A stretch of 64,000 nt of DNA, from assembly GCA_905220665.1 (NCBI GenBank), contig CAJNAR010000149.1:698962-762961 (forward strand), written 5' to 3'. The notes below the pieces were generated by a model, which did no database searches, had not been told where the DNA came from, and saw only the letters and a list, made by a program, of their open reading frames with translations. Positions within the stretch are counted from its first letter, which is position 1; each line of letters begins with the position of its first letter. The DNA is from Albugo candida. Lineage: Eukaryota; Oomycota; Peronosporomycetes; Albuginales; Albuginaceae. Made by a program: the position numbers and the translations under genes. Below are positions 33,817 through 44,589 of this stretch, in pieces.

Positions 33817-36191
33817 ATGAGTCGTCACCCCTGTGTGATGACGTGGAAAGTAAGTACCCCCACCCCCAGTGTGACGGTACAGGGTAATACCGGTACTACC
33901 GGTGGTACATGCGGTACTGTCGTTGCCTCGTCACAGGGTGACTCAATGGCAACTGCAAGTGTGGACGACACTAAAAGTCCCACTTTGGCTGACCTTAGAA
34001 AGTCACAGGAGTCCTTGCGTAAGGACCAGGCTAGAGCTCGGGCGAAATTTCGCGTGGAGCTCGCAAAGCCGGAAGCCTCGGATATCGAGGCTACACTGCA
34101 GCTATATGCTGATGGGGAGCACCCGGATTGGTCTGTTCTGTCTGCGAAATTGGAAGCAGCAAGACCTTTCCAAATCCGGAAAGCAACCTTCACGATGGTC
34201 TTGGAGACGGCCCAGTCCTTGACCCGTGCTCCAAATGGGGAAATCCTAACATCCTTGATGTGAGACCACGGTAATCCGGTTTTTGAAAGCCTACTGGACA
34301 GCCGGTCAATCGCTCAGTGTCGAAAATGCCTGGGTGCAACATTAGGGTGATGGTCACCACGGCGGATGCCTGCCAGCAGTTGGAGTGTCAGCCGGTGACT
34401 ATCCTTGGGGAAAAGTACTTTTTTCGGGAGTTTGATACTCTTGAAACAAAGTACTACCTTGATGTGTTCGGTGTGGTCGTGGAGGAAGAACGGAACAACA
34501 TTCTCCGCGCTCTTCACAACCTCGGGTGTCAAGTGGTGTATGACACCTTTCGCGAGACGATTCCCACTAAGGAAGTGGTGATGTCGACTTGGCGAGTTTA
34601 CTTTGGCTTTTTGACGTGTCCCCAACAACTGGTTAGAGTTGGTAAAGTGATTGAACAAATCGTTAACGAAAAGCAGCTCTATCCAGTACGGGGTAAGAAC
34701 GCTCCTATTCCAACGGAACGACCACGTTTTGGCCAACGTGGTCCTTACTGCTTGGATTTGGGTGCTGCATTAGCCTCGGGAACCCGGCAACAAGCAAACG
34801 AAAACAAAAAGAACAACAACAACAAAAAACCAAACACAACTCACACTCAACCTCATAATCAAAAACAAGCAAAACCGCAACAAGAAAAACAAAAACAAAC
34901 AACCGCGCCAACGGCAGTCGCGGTGGTCCCAAAAAAGGTGGAGAAGCCAGTTCAAATTCAGGAACTGGAGACGAAGCGACCGGAGCGAAAAAGTTCTGAC
35001 CAAATTTCGTTGGAGCTCAACAGTCCTCCCTCTATCTCACCACCAGGGGCACCAGACTTCTCTCAGCCTACTCCCCCAATCCTCCAATTGAAAAGTCAAT
35101 CATCTTCCCATCCACGGGTGGAGAAGGATGGTGACACATATATGCAGCTGGCATGGACACGAGGAAAGTGTAATCGGACTGAGCCGTTCGACCAAATGGT
35201 CTCCAATGCACCACCTCGTGCGCTCCCAACGTTGGCGACTAGTAATTACTTTCGCAACAATGGAGGTGGCAGTCGAAGAAGCCCAAGCGGTTGCCAATCC
35301 GGCGCATGGAAACCGCATTCAAATTATTCCCGTGAAAGCACGGATGCCAAAAGAGATAGCCACTTCGAAAGAGGCGGCACACTTTTATAGGAAGCGTCAT
35401 AAAACGGTGGAAAAGCAGAGCGACCAACTCGAATTGGTGAAATCGGAGAGCTCATGGAAATGGATTCCAAAAATGCACTCCACCAGATTCGACCGGACAA
35501 GCTGGTTCAAGCCGATGCGTGTATCCCTCATGTGCGTCGGCTGGTACAATTTTGTATCAACCCAGACCAACTCATCCGGGCAGCATTAGATCATCCCATC
35601 ACCATGCATGGGGTGCTTATTTCATGCATGGAGTCGAATGATCCTGCGTTCGACGAAGTAGCACATCTACTTCTAATCAATCGCGTTTTTGCAGCGCACA
35701 ATCTCTGCGAAGATGTCACGTTTACGACGCGATGGAGTCGCCACGTTGGTGGCAAAGTTCCCTTCAAGCGATCTGTTTTGTTCGAGAAAGTAATGTCGTG
35801 GTGGACGTCAGTGCCGGACATCGTTATCGGTTTGACTCGAGCAACGAAAGCACTCGCGCTGTTGGAACTTTTATTTATGTGTACTGCTCCGACATTCTAC
35901 ACAAACGATCACTGGATCCACTATCTCACCGATGGACCAGTGATTTGGATTCCGGGTCATCATTGTTGTTTACTTCCAACCAATGTGATCATATCCTTCT
36001 TCCGCTCCGACGTGGGCATAAAGTGTTGGTCTCAATGGTTTGGAGGTAAATGGCAAGGACTTCTCTGTGGCGATATCGGCGAGCTCTCAGTCAATCTCAG
36101 CTTTTTCCTAGAAGAGAAAGCAACACTTCACCTCTCAAAAGAAGATGGTGAAACGAGGTTGATTGCTAGTCCACTTCAGCGTGAATGCTAA
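33817..36191 (+). pseudogene. LINE-A2 ORF1 (gag-like)
   Basis: An ATG at 33,817 is a plausible start, followed by a Thr/Gly-rich leader absent from LINE-A1. The charged SQESLRKDQARARAKFRVEL segment is conserved. There is a TGA at 34,261-34,263, a frame change near 34,317, a further shift near 35,255, and another near 35,450. The last part (35,454-36,191) is open to TAA at 36,189-36,191. The middle domain (MSTWRVYF, RPRFGQRGPYCLDL) and the N/Q/K-rich linker (34,800-34,910) match LINE-A1. Amino-acid identity to LINE-A1 is about 75% up to about 35,765 and almost complete afterwards. Confidence 0.75.
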
Positions 36192-39100
36192 GTGCTCCTC
36201 GATTATTTCAACGTGGAACAATATCTCAGCACTCACGGTGAATGTTAATGGAATTCATAAAAATGGTCATCTTTTTATCGACCACATCCTATCACAACAC
36301 TCCATTTGTTGTGTTCAAGAAACGAAGTTTCACGATCGCAACCAACTGGACTCATTTCAGTTTTTATTATCCTCAAAAATACAGCACAAAATGTTTGTCA
36401 ATGACCACAACAGTGCTTTTCTCCATCCGACTCAAAACCGCAGTGGCGGCGTCATGACAACCCTTCGTTCAGACTTTCCCGGTTACTCAACAGCTGAAGA
36501 ACTCACCGAACGAAACATTCGAAATCGTTATTTGGTTTTGCGTCTTCTCATTCACGATGCACCGGTGTATATTCACAATGTATATGCACCGGTCAAGGCC
36601 GAGGAACGAGTGGGTTTTTATGAGTTATTGCTTGCAAACACTTTCGAATCGACCGCAACACATATCGTATTTGGTGATTTCAACACACCACTCGATCCAG
36701 CTATCGATGCTTCGAGTGGAACAATTCGACACGAACCAAGTCGATTAGCGTGTTTGGAATGGCTTTCACAGTTGGGTGTGGTAGACGCTTGGCGAATCCA
36801 AAATCCGACTGAAAAAGTATTTACAGGACCATTACCGCGCAAGAATCGACTTGATTACATCTGCATGTCGGAAGAGCTATTCAATATGGTATACAAAACC
36901 TCTGAGTATTTTCGTCCACGACATGCGGGAGATCATCTGGCACAAAAAGTAACTTTTGCAAATCCAACTCAATCTCCGGGTCGAGGATATTGGAAATGTT
37001 CATTACGACTATTTGAATATCCTAAAGTTGTCGAAGCAATCAAATTGGAAGCGATTTTGGTGCTCGAACAGTTAAGGACAACTTCGAATCCCGGTAAAAT
37101 GTGGGAAAGTTGGAAGACGAAAATCAAGAAACAGCTTCAAAGCATTGAAAAAAAGGTTGAAAAAGATAGCCGACGTGATGTTGAGTCTAGCCAGCGTGTT
37201 TTGGAATTCGCAGCAGCTCGATATCGCATCCAAGACACCAATGAGTCACGGTATTTTTACGAATCGAGTCTCCAACAATTTAGAATCTCAGTCGAAAACA
37301 ATGCGAAATACAACCAAGATGAAAGCTTCGACCATCACGTGAAGCATATGGAGAACTCTTCCAAGCATTTTTTTCGCCCTCCGGATAGTTCTTGTCGTCG
37401 CGTGTCGATCGAAAATGTTACAAAAAAATGTGGTACCGTGACATCGAACCCGAGGGAGATTATTGACGAATTCAGAGATCATTGGGGTGGTTTCATGGTC
37501 TCTGTTTAAAGCTCAGAGACCGACTCAAATGTTCCAAGTGAAAGAAAGCAAAAAAAGTTACTCGACTCGATTCAAGTTTCCCTTGCCTCAGCAGAGCAAG
37601 AACGTCTCTCAACTCGGTTAGGTACGACCGAGATGGAGGAAGCGATCAAGCACATGCGGAGTAGTTCTTCTCCAGGTATGGATGGACTAGCAGCTGCATT
37701 TTATCAGCTTGATCCGGAAACGTTTGGCGAGTGTCTGAAGATCGTGTTCGAATATCAGCTAGAAAGAGGAATTTTACTTCGATCACAACGTCACTCAGCA
37801 ATCACACTTTTATACAAGAAAGGATCACGAGGTGATCCTGGCAACTATCGACCGATCGCACTGCTTTGCGTCGATGTGAAAGTACTTTCTAAAGTGTTGG
37901 CGTATCGCTTGCAACGTTTTTTGCCAAAATTGATCCATCAAGATCAAAAAGCATTCGTGCGAGGAAGGTCAATGCATCACCATATTCGACATCTGACCGA
38001 CATTCAAGACTTGGTCACTCATCGTGGGGAGGAAGCTTATGCGACTTTTCTCGACTTTGAGAAAGCTTATGATCGAGTCAATTGGACGTACATGTTTCGC
38101 GTTTTGGAAAAAATGGGCGTTGGAAAAAGTTTCATCGATTGGATTCGCCTTTTGTACAATAACACAAAGGCGCAGTCGCGCAGTTGATGATTAATGGAAA
38201 TATCACACCGTCCATTACACCACAACGTGGAGTGAAACAAGGTGATCCTCTCTCAGCATTACTTTTTCTGATGACGATCGAACCTTTGGGAAATTTACTT
38301 CGTCAACATGAAGAACATGGCATTTGGATTAATGGCACGACTGTCGCAACTGGATTATTGTTTTGCGGACGATTCGACATTGCTTTCAGCGACACCAAAC
38401 GGTGTTTTGACGCAACTCGAACTCGTCCAAGTCTATTGCGATGGATCGGGTGCGAAACTCAACTTGAGTAAATTATCTTTGCTCTCGTTGAATCGGACCA
38501 AGCCATGTCCACGTATTCCCAATTTGACCATAATGGGTCCGGAGGATTCGGTCAAGTATTTGGGTATTCCGTTCGGCCAGAAACCAACTCATTCGATGGT
38601 TATTTCAACTCTCGACAAGCGTTTTTACGATGGGTTTGGTGTATGGTTTCGACGAGCAAGAACTGTTCGTGGTCGACTACTGGTTGCGCAGACGATGATT
38701 TTATCACGTTTGTGGCATTACACGATGCACGTGGACATACCAGCAGTGACTATTCGACAGTGGCAATCGATGTTAAATCGATTTGTGCTTGATCGGAAAC
38801 ACAAAAAACATTCAAAACATGTTCACCTACTCAGCAAAGAATTTTTATATCTTCGCCGACAAGATGGTGGACTACAAGTTCTTTTATTGGTGGGACGACT
38901 AAAGCTACAACGTATTCAATTCCTTCAGCAATTCGCATCCGATGCGTCAACAAGTATTCCTGCGAATTGGACAACTGCTTCGACGGAATTATTACAACTC
39001 ATCCAACCTTCCTTTGGACCACACAAGCCGATGGATGTATTCACCATCGCACCACATCGACATGGGAAAATGGTTCATTGGGAAAGCACATCTTCATGGT

Positions 39101-39199
39101 GGAAACACGCATTTAAAATGTGGCATCAGATGGATTGGAGCATTTCAATATCAGACTTAAATGTTTCACAACGCCGTCAGTACTACATGGAACAACCGA
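36163..39199 (+). pseudogene. LINE-A2 ORF2: endonuclease and reverse transcriptase (C-terminus deleted)
   Basis: The endonuclease is a single open frame from 36,163 to a TAA at 37,507-37,509, with LTVNVNGI, VQETKFHD, VYAPVKAEER, GDFNTP, NRLDYICM and GDHLAQ. Beyond the stop the same frame stays open into the RT (NYRPIALLCVDVKVLSKVL, TFLDFEKAYDRV). One frame change near 38,180 and a compensating one near 38,360 surround RGVKQGDPLS. FADDSTLL follows at 38,362. The protein then runs to the deletion junction at 39,199 and reads into the 3' UTR. ORF2 overlaps the end of ORF1 by about 29 nt in a different frame. Confidence 0.85.
37497..37521 (+). other. Perfect 8-bp hairpin with in-frame stop in the loop
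   Basis: GGTCTCTG (37,497-37,504) and CAGAGACC (37,514-37,521) pair perfectly around the loop TTTAAAGCT, which contains the in-frame TAA (37,507-37,509) between endonuclease and RT. The identical structure occurs in LINE-A1 near 14,920-14,945. Whether it has a role is unknown. Confidence 0.6.
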
Positions 39200-39471
39200 C
39201 GGTACTTTTGGACCATTTAACAGCACAGGGTAGTTTTGGACCATTTTTTGACAACTTTTTACCACTTTCAATATTTATCCGTTACACGATGGATACAGTC
39301 TCGTACTGTAGTGGTTAACGCTACCGCACTGCAGGACTAGCAACGAGGGACATATTATTATCTCTCACAGGTATGTCACGAAACGTTTTTTATATGTATA
39401 TATGTTATTTAAGATAGCCTAGGCAACTAGAGAAGGCAGTTAGTCTGATTCTAGTAATATAGACACCTTCA
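39199..39471 (+). other. LINE-A2 3' UTR tail
   Basis: Begins CGGTACTTTTGGACC at the deletion junction and ends ATATAGACACCTTCAA. It matches the LINE-A1 end (12,010 down to 11,768), the truncated copy at 29.3-29.6 kb, and the short tails at 5.6 and 18.9 kb. It defines the shared 3' terminus of the family. Confidence 0.8.
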
Positions 39472-39487
39472 ACTGAGCTGCAACATC
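39472..39487 (+). repeat. Target-site duplication, right copy (LINE-A2)
   Basis: CTGAGCTGCAACATCC, identical to 33,603-33,618. The copia sequence resumes after it. Confidence 0.9.
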
Positions 39488-41379
39488 CTTGGACTTTGCC
39501 AAGAAAACGCAACAGTAGTTTGTCCGATGGTCGATAAAATTGACCACGTATCGGTTGCTCAACATGTCCCGCGGGGTCATCGGTACCTTCAAGTTGGAGC
39601 ATTTGACTTGTCCAATCACATCGATCGTGCGTTTCTTCCAGTGTCCTTTCGCGACTGCGGGTTCTTGGTCTATTCCCTTGGGCGCAAGCCAAGCAGTTAG
39701 CGCGCAGCTCATCCGTGCGCTGTATTTCTGATGCGCAAGCCGTTTGTGAAAGTGCATTAGAGACCCTTTCTGCACATCCTGACCGACGTCCTTCTCGTGT
39801 TGTGCAACTACTGACATCTAGTTCGCATTTTTGTGCGTGCGCAACCAGCACGTTCTTGCGTTTTCCCACGTCGAAAACAGCCGGTCCTTTGTTCAATGCG
39901 GCTATCACACGTTACTGACCCCGGTATGACATTCCAAACCCTTTACCCTCCCATAATCCATGCGAACTGATGTTACTCTAGAGGTTTTCCGCGAAGTATA
40001 CATCCGTCAAGCGCACCTTGGTTCTTTTCCCCATTACTGTCGTTGTAATAATCACACTTACGCGCATCGTTATGCGAAGGTGACCACTATCCGCAGCAAC
40101 GCACTCGCTGAAGTATTTCTCAGGGTCTTCCATCATTGAAGAGTTATTTATCAGGGGTCGACTCGAGCGAGGATCCAGTATTCTTCCTCGACACTTGATC
40201 CGTCAATGGCCAGGACGAAATTAATATCATCCGTCTCTCTTAGCTCAGCGCTTCCCTCGGGACACACTATCTTCAGATGTCCTGGCTTTCCACATTTGTA
40301 GCACGTGCGCACATCGCGATGGTCCTTGCGATTGTCTGTTCGGTTCTTGTGATAAGCTCGGCGCCCATTGGCGACGGTGTTAACCACGTCCTTTCCAATA
40401 TTCTTCCTGCGCAGTTCAATCTCAGTCGACTGCATAAAGTGCGCAAGATCATACTTGGGTCAGCGTAATGCACAATGCTGTCTTGAACTAGGTTGTCGGC
40501 ATATCCGCACGCTTCAATCACCACCAACAAGTATAGGTAATGCTTCGTCTAGCTTCTCTTGGAGCTCTTAGAAGCTGTGAACATCTTCATACTGTATGCG
40601 GGAGTGATATTTGTCGGAAAGGTATGGATTAGACGCTGCATCGCATGCTATAACGTCGGCCGCTCTTCCCACCATCCCGAGACCTGTCGACTGTAATATC
40701 GCTCCGCCATCCCGTTCAAGTGGTGCTCTAGTACGTCCACCCTGGCTTCTTCACTCAACAGGAAACCAATTGCTCGCTCCGCGAACATGATCTGACTTAC
40801 AAATTTCTTGCCCCACAACAGAAAAACACTTTCGAGTCCTTGATACAATTCCTTGCTATCAAAAGGTCAGATGCCCAGCTTCTTCTGTCGTATATCCGGC
40901 ACGCGGTTGTATTGGAGTCCTGGTGCCATGTGCGTTGGAGGCGCCGGCTGGTAGATGGGTGGTAACACGTAATGCTGCGGCACTTACAAAATCTCAAGGT
41001 TGGCTGCTGCAGTAGCGTATCCAGGCTGTCTTGCACCAAAGTACGTTGATGGCGATACGCCGGGTGGCACACGCCTCGGTGGCGACACGTCCAACGTCAC
41101 TCTGGCCATGGATTTGCCCAGCCCTTACACCAACCCTATACTCGTGTCACTACAAACGCTCCTTCTCCTCCAGTCGCCCTTGCGACGCCTTCATGCGCTC
41201 CATGCTCTCCATGCGCTCCGTGAGGCTCGAGAGGAGATCCATCAGCTTGCTCTACGTGTCCTTGGTTCTTCCTTGACCTCTTCTTTCTCCTCCAGGGCGC
41301 CGGCCCTTGCGCGACCGGCAGGTGCCCTCCACTGCCGACGACCTTCAGCCGCAGCAACTTCTTCGCTATTTGGGCTCAT
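39472..41379 (-). pseudogene. Split copia: gag to integrase start
   Basis: The minus-strand gag begins at an ATG near 41,379 (MSPNSEEVAAAEGRRQ), overlapping the likely primer-binding site. Later come YYSRQVSGWWEERPTL (about 40,650), a CCHC knuckle CYKCGKPGHLKIVC (about 40,300), a protease site that reads DPRSSRPLI instead of D-S-G (about 40,170), GAG-pre-integrase (FHKRLAHQKYSARM, about 39,745), and the integrase start NFIDHRTNYCCVFLAKSKDV (about 39,500), where the LINE enters. Frameshifts are present in gag and protease. Confidence 0.8.
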
Positions 41380-41383
41380 AAGC

Positions 41384-41573
41384 TGTTAGACTTTACAAGT
41401 CGAGAGGATGCTGTGAATAGTAGAGGTAAAATTGTTTCTAACGTCCTAAAAACAATGCTTCTTAGGCTCTCTACCATCCAACCATTTTAAGAACATATCG
41501 TGGCTGCACCTACCCGCCGAGAGTGGTCGGCCGAACTTCTTCACACTCTCACCATCTTGCATTTCTTCCAATA
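41384..41573 (-). repeat. 5' LTR of the split copia
   Basis: Begins TGTTAGACTTTAC on the plus strand and ends near TTCTTCCAATA. It pairs with 30,990-31,174. On the element strand it ends in CA, followed by GCTTATGAGCCC. Confidence 0.75.
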
Positions 41574-42359
41574 TTCGCGAGAGTGTTGAAAAGAGGGCTC
41601 GAATTATTACAACGTTACTCGTATTATCAGATTCCATGATTTGTACGCATTGCATGCTGAATGGCTTCAAACGATGCACCGTCCACGCTTCATCCAGTAG
41701 ATCGTACTGTTTGATTAATTAAGTTGATGCTTAGTTTCATTGCCTCTAATCGCTTGAGGAAACCTTCCACTATCTATAATGAACTTCTTTAATATCACGA
41801 ATAGAGGTATGTGCCTTCATTTTATTAGGATGGGCGAGTTAACGCAAGAACTTACTACGTCAACAATACAATCGTACGTTTTACTGCTACATCGCTTTTC
41901 TCAGTCCACTTCTACATAGTCCTAGTCAGCTATTGATCGTTGAATCAAAATAATCACGCTTCATATTTTTTTTCCATTTCTAGAACGGCGCTGCCAAAAG
42001 ACCTCTACCTTACTTTTCCATCCTACGGTTTAGTGGAGCCGAGCGGGTCACAACTCATTATCAAATTAACCCTTCAGTTTTAATGCTCATTGCAATATTG
42101 AAATTTGGCTTTTCGCATTGCACTCTAGTAATGGAGGTATCGACAAATTCCCTTTCATTGTATATCATACTAAAGATTCAAGCACGATTGATTCAGATAC
42201 TGGTTGTACAAACAATTCACTCGCTTGGAAAGTGGAAAAACCCCGATTACTTCGGAAAGGACGATACGCCCACTTTTTTCGGATTGGAGAGAAAGGGAGT
42301 AGATTTTATCAAATCGAAAAATTGCGATGTAGTCAACCAGAGTGCTGGTATTGATGCTT
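41574..42359. other. Unrecognised DNA; possible host-gene remnant
   Basis: 41,574-42,080 shows nothing recognisable. Around 42,230-42,360 the plus strand has protein-like text (NPDYFGKDDTPTFFGLERKG, then NCDVVNQSAGIDAFVQ) ending at the MULE. I cannot identify the family. Possible continuation after the MULE is noted under 44,772-46,239. Confidence 0.3.
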
Positions 42360-42367
42360 TTGTTCAA

Positions 42368-42530
42368 GGAGCCCGGTATAGACACACACCCTTTTAGGTA
42401 TAGCCGCACCCCCTAATTGAATTGAGAACACCAGTATCATTACACCCTCTAAAAATCCTTGATAATTGAGAACCGGTATCGGCACACTCTATTTTCAAAT
42501 TCGCTATATGCACCTATTTACATTACTATA
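42368..42530 (+). repeat. MULE left terminal inverted repeat
   Basis: Contains four spaced copies of a motif like GGTATAGCCRCACCCC, at 42,372-42,391, 42,397-42,412, 42,431-42,449 and 42,473-42,489. It pairs with the right end at 44,590-44,763. Confidence 0.85.
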
Positions 42531-42561
42531 AAGACGCTAAGGTAGATACCCTGTCCTCACT

Positions 42562-44582
42562 ATGCCACTTGCTTCACCCCCGGAACACACCTATGAGACT
42601 TATGAGATTGCGGAAGAGGCAGTACAAACCTTTGCGTGGCAAGAAGGCTATTCAACAAAGAAAGGTCGCACAAAGGCCGACAAGTACGGAAATACTAGGG
42701 AATTGTGGCTTTCTTGCGTCCACGGTGGTCGTTACAAAAACAAAGGTACGAGGATCCGCCAAACATCAACGTGGCTTCTAATGTGCCCATGGTTAGTCAC
42801 CATCAGCGCCAACTGAGTCAAAATTTTGTACAAGAATGGAGAGTGAGTGTGGTCGTTGCAACTCACAATCATGAGGCAGTAGAAAATCTTTCAGCATTCC
42901 CAGAAGCCAGGGTATTGAACCAGCTGCAGAAGCAGCAGATTCTGGACTTGACAAAAGGTGGAGCGCCTCCTCGGTTGATTTTGAGTACGATGAAGAGGTC
43001 TGATCCTGCTTTTCCTGCCACCGGGCAAGACATTTACAATGTTCGAAAACGTGAACGAGCGGAGTTTCTCCTTGTCGTAGCTCTCTTGAAGCATTGTTGG
43101 ACACACTAGAGGAAGATGCCATTAGGCATGAGCTTGATCGGGACCCCTCATCGGGTCAATTAATCGCCTTTTGATTGAACCTAAGCCTTGTACTCGACAG
43201 ACAATGATTTTTCTTCGGGTAAAGTTCTTATAGCAGATTCGACATACGAAACCAACCGGTGAGTAAAATGCTTTCCAATTATTCTTTGCTCAACATCAAC
43301 CAAGAGAAGACAAAATTTCCAGTTTTTAAACGCCATCGCTCCATGTCATGGGTGTGGCATGCACAAACCAGTCATATTCCTTTTGCTATGTTTTCTTGGG
43401 ACACGAATCAGAAGGTGATTACATTTGGGCACTTCGGCAAATAAGGAGAGCTTTTCAAGATAGAATCACTGGTCCGATTGTCATTGCCACTGACAGAGAA
43501 TTGGAATTGATGGCTGCAATCTCACGGGTTCTACCAGAAGCGAAGAATCCGGCTTTGCCATATGGCTAATTAATAAGAATGTCCTGGCAAACGCTAAAAA
43601 GCACTTTGCGAATGACGAAGACTGAAACAAAGTTATCAAAAAGTGATACGGATTGTACTGCTCATCCACTGAACAGGATTTCGAAGAGAATTGGGTGCTC
43701 AAAGATGCTATTAATGAGACTGGCTATGCATAGTTACATTCTACATGGATTCCGCACAAGCAGAAATTAATGGACCAAAAATTAAGCATTTCGGGCATGT
43801 CCCTACATCTCGCGTTGAAGGCGGACATGCAACCTTGAAGAAATGGATTGCAGTTTCAACAGGGGATTTGGCAACAGTTATGAAAAATTGGTTCTCGCAG
43901 CTCAACAGCAGTGCCAAGGAATAAGTCAAATGCATACGATCGTTCACACATTATAGTCCACCTTAGTGGGAGCTTCTGGACAACTGTGAAGAGAAAGATT
44001 TCACATTATGCATTGAATGAAGTATGGAAAATATGCATTGACCATATTTTCTTTTCTGCAAGTCTTCAAGCAGTATCAAAAGGCACTATCGATGAAGAAC
44101 AATGAAAAGTGCACTAGAACATTCACGAGCACTAAAAGATTGCCGTGCTCTCATGCCATCAAAGAGCTGCAAAAGATGGGTCAATGTTGCATGAAGCTCT
44201 TTAGTATGAGCACTGGTGGCTTTAAATGCCTGAACATCTCAAACTACATCATGCAATGCATTGTCAGGAAAAAACAAGCTTTTCGGACATTATGAAAAAG
44301 TTGCAAGAGCGTCATTCGGACTTGACGCCACACAGGCAGCGCTTTTTTGAGGAGGACCTCGATTGCCTTGCATCTCTTCCAGGCCCAGGGGTAAATGATC
44401 CTGCCGCAGTGGCCTCACGAGGACGATCGAAAGGGTCAACGAGTACCAAACGAGATCTGTCCGCATGAGTACGTTGATTGGGAGTGGCAAAAACTGCCAA
44501 AACGAAGATGCGGGGCCTGCAACCAAGAAGGTCACAACAGGCGCACATCTCCACAACCCAAAATTAACAAAACATACTTGTA
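42562..44582 (+). pseudogene. MULE transposase with FAR1-type DNA-binding domain (broken)
   Basis: An ATG at 42,562 begins a FAR1/WRKY-GCM1-like zinc-cluster region (LSCVHGGRYKNKG, then VVATHNHEAVENL after a frame change). TGQDIYNVRKRERAEF follows near 43,025. The catalytic region reads TNQSYSFCYVFLGHESEGDY and IVIATDRELELMAAI (43,360-43,525), with the Asp of ATDRELE as a catalytic acid. Next come NKNVLANAKKHF (about 43,575), TSRVEGGHATLKKWI (about 43,805) and a C-terminal knuckle CGACNQEGHNRRT (about 44,515). At least six frameshifts or stops (for example near 42,705, 43,075 and 43,600) prevent function. Confidence 0.85.
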
Positions 44583-44589
44583 ATAATTT

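Larger units (their letters stand above)
33619..39471 (+). mobile_element. LINE-A2, L1-type LINE nested in copia, internally deleted
   Basis: It is flanked by a perfect 16-bp duplication (33,603-33,618 and 39,472-39,487), so both ends are exact. It has a 5' UTR of about 200 bp, ORF1, ORF2 endonuclease and RT, then a jump at 39,199 into the last ~270 bp of the 3' UTR. Relative to LINE-A1 about 1,227 bp (12,011-13,237 of A1) are missing, removing the RT C-terminus and the zinc-binding domain. The 3' end has no poly(A). The copy is inactive. Confidence 0.92.
30990..41573 (-). mobile_element. Ty1/copia element split by a nested LINE
   Basis: LTRs lie at about 30,990-31,174 and 41,384-41,573. Coding parts on the minus strand are gag to integrase start (41,379-39,472) and integrase to RNase H (33,618-31,214). 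The two parts join exactly when LINE-A2 and one copy of its 16-bp duplication are removed. The bases inside the 5' LTR, GCTTATGAGCCC, parallel GGTTATGCGCCC in the 19-kb copia, and in both elements the gag ATG lies there. No target duplication of the copia itself was seen. Confidence 0.85.

Noticed and set aside
33825..34193. 122-codon minus-strand frame opposite LINE-A2 ORF1
   Set aside because: The plus frame carries the conserved ORF1 text shared with LINE-A1. The minus frame is its shadow.
39199..39471. The recurring ~250-bp segment first considered as a solo LTR
   Set aside because: In both long copies it is the 3' end of the LINE, and the 16-bp duplication starts exactly after it. Truncated copies keep only this end. 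It is a LINE 3' UTR.
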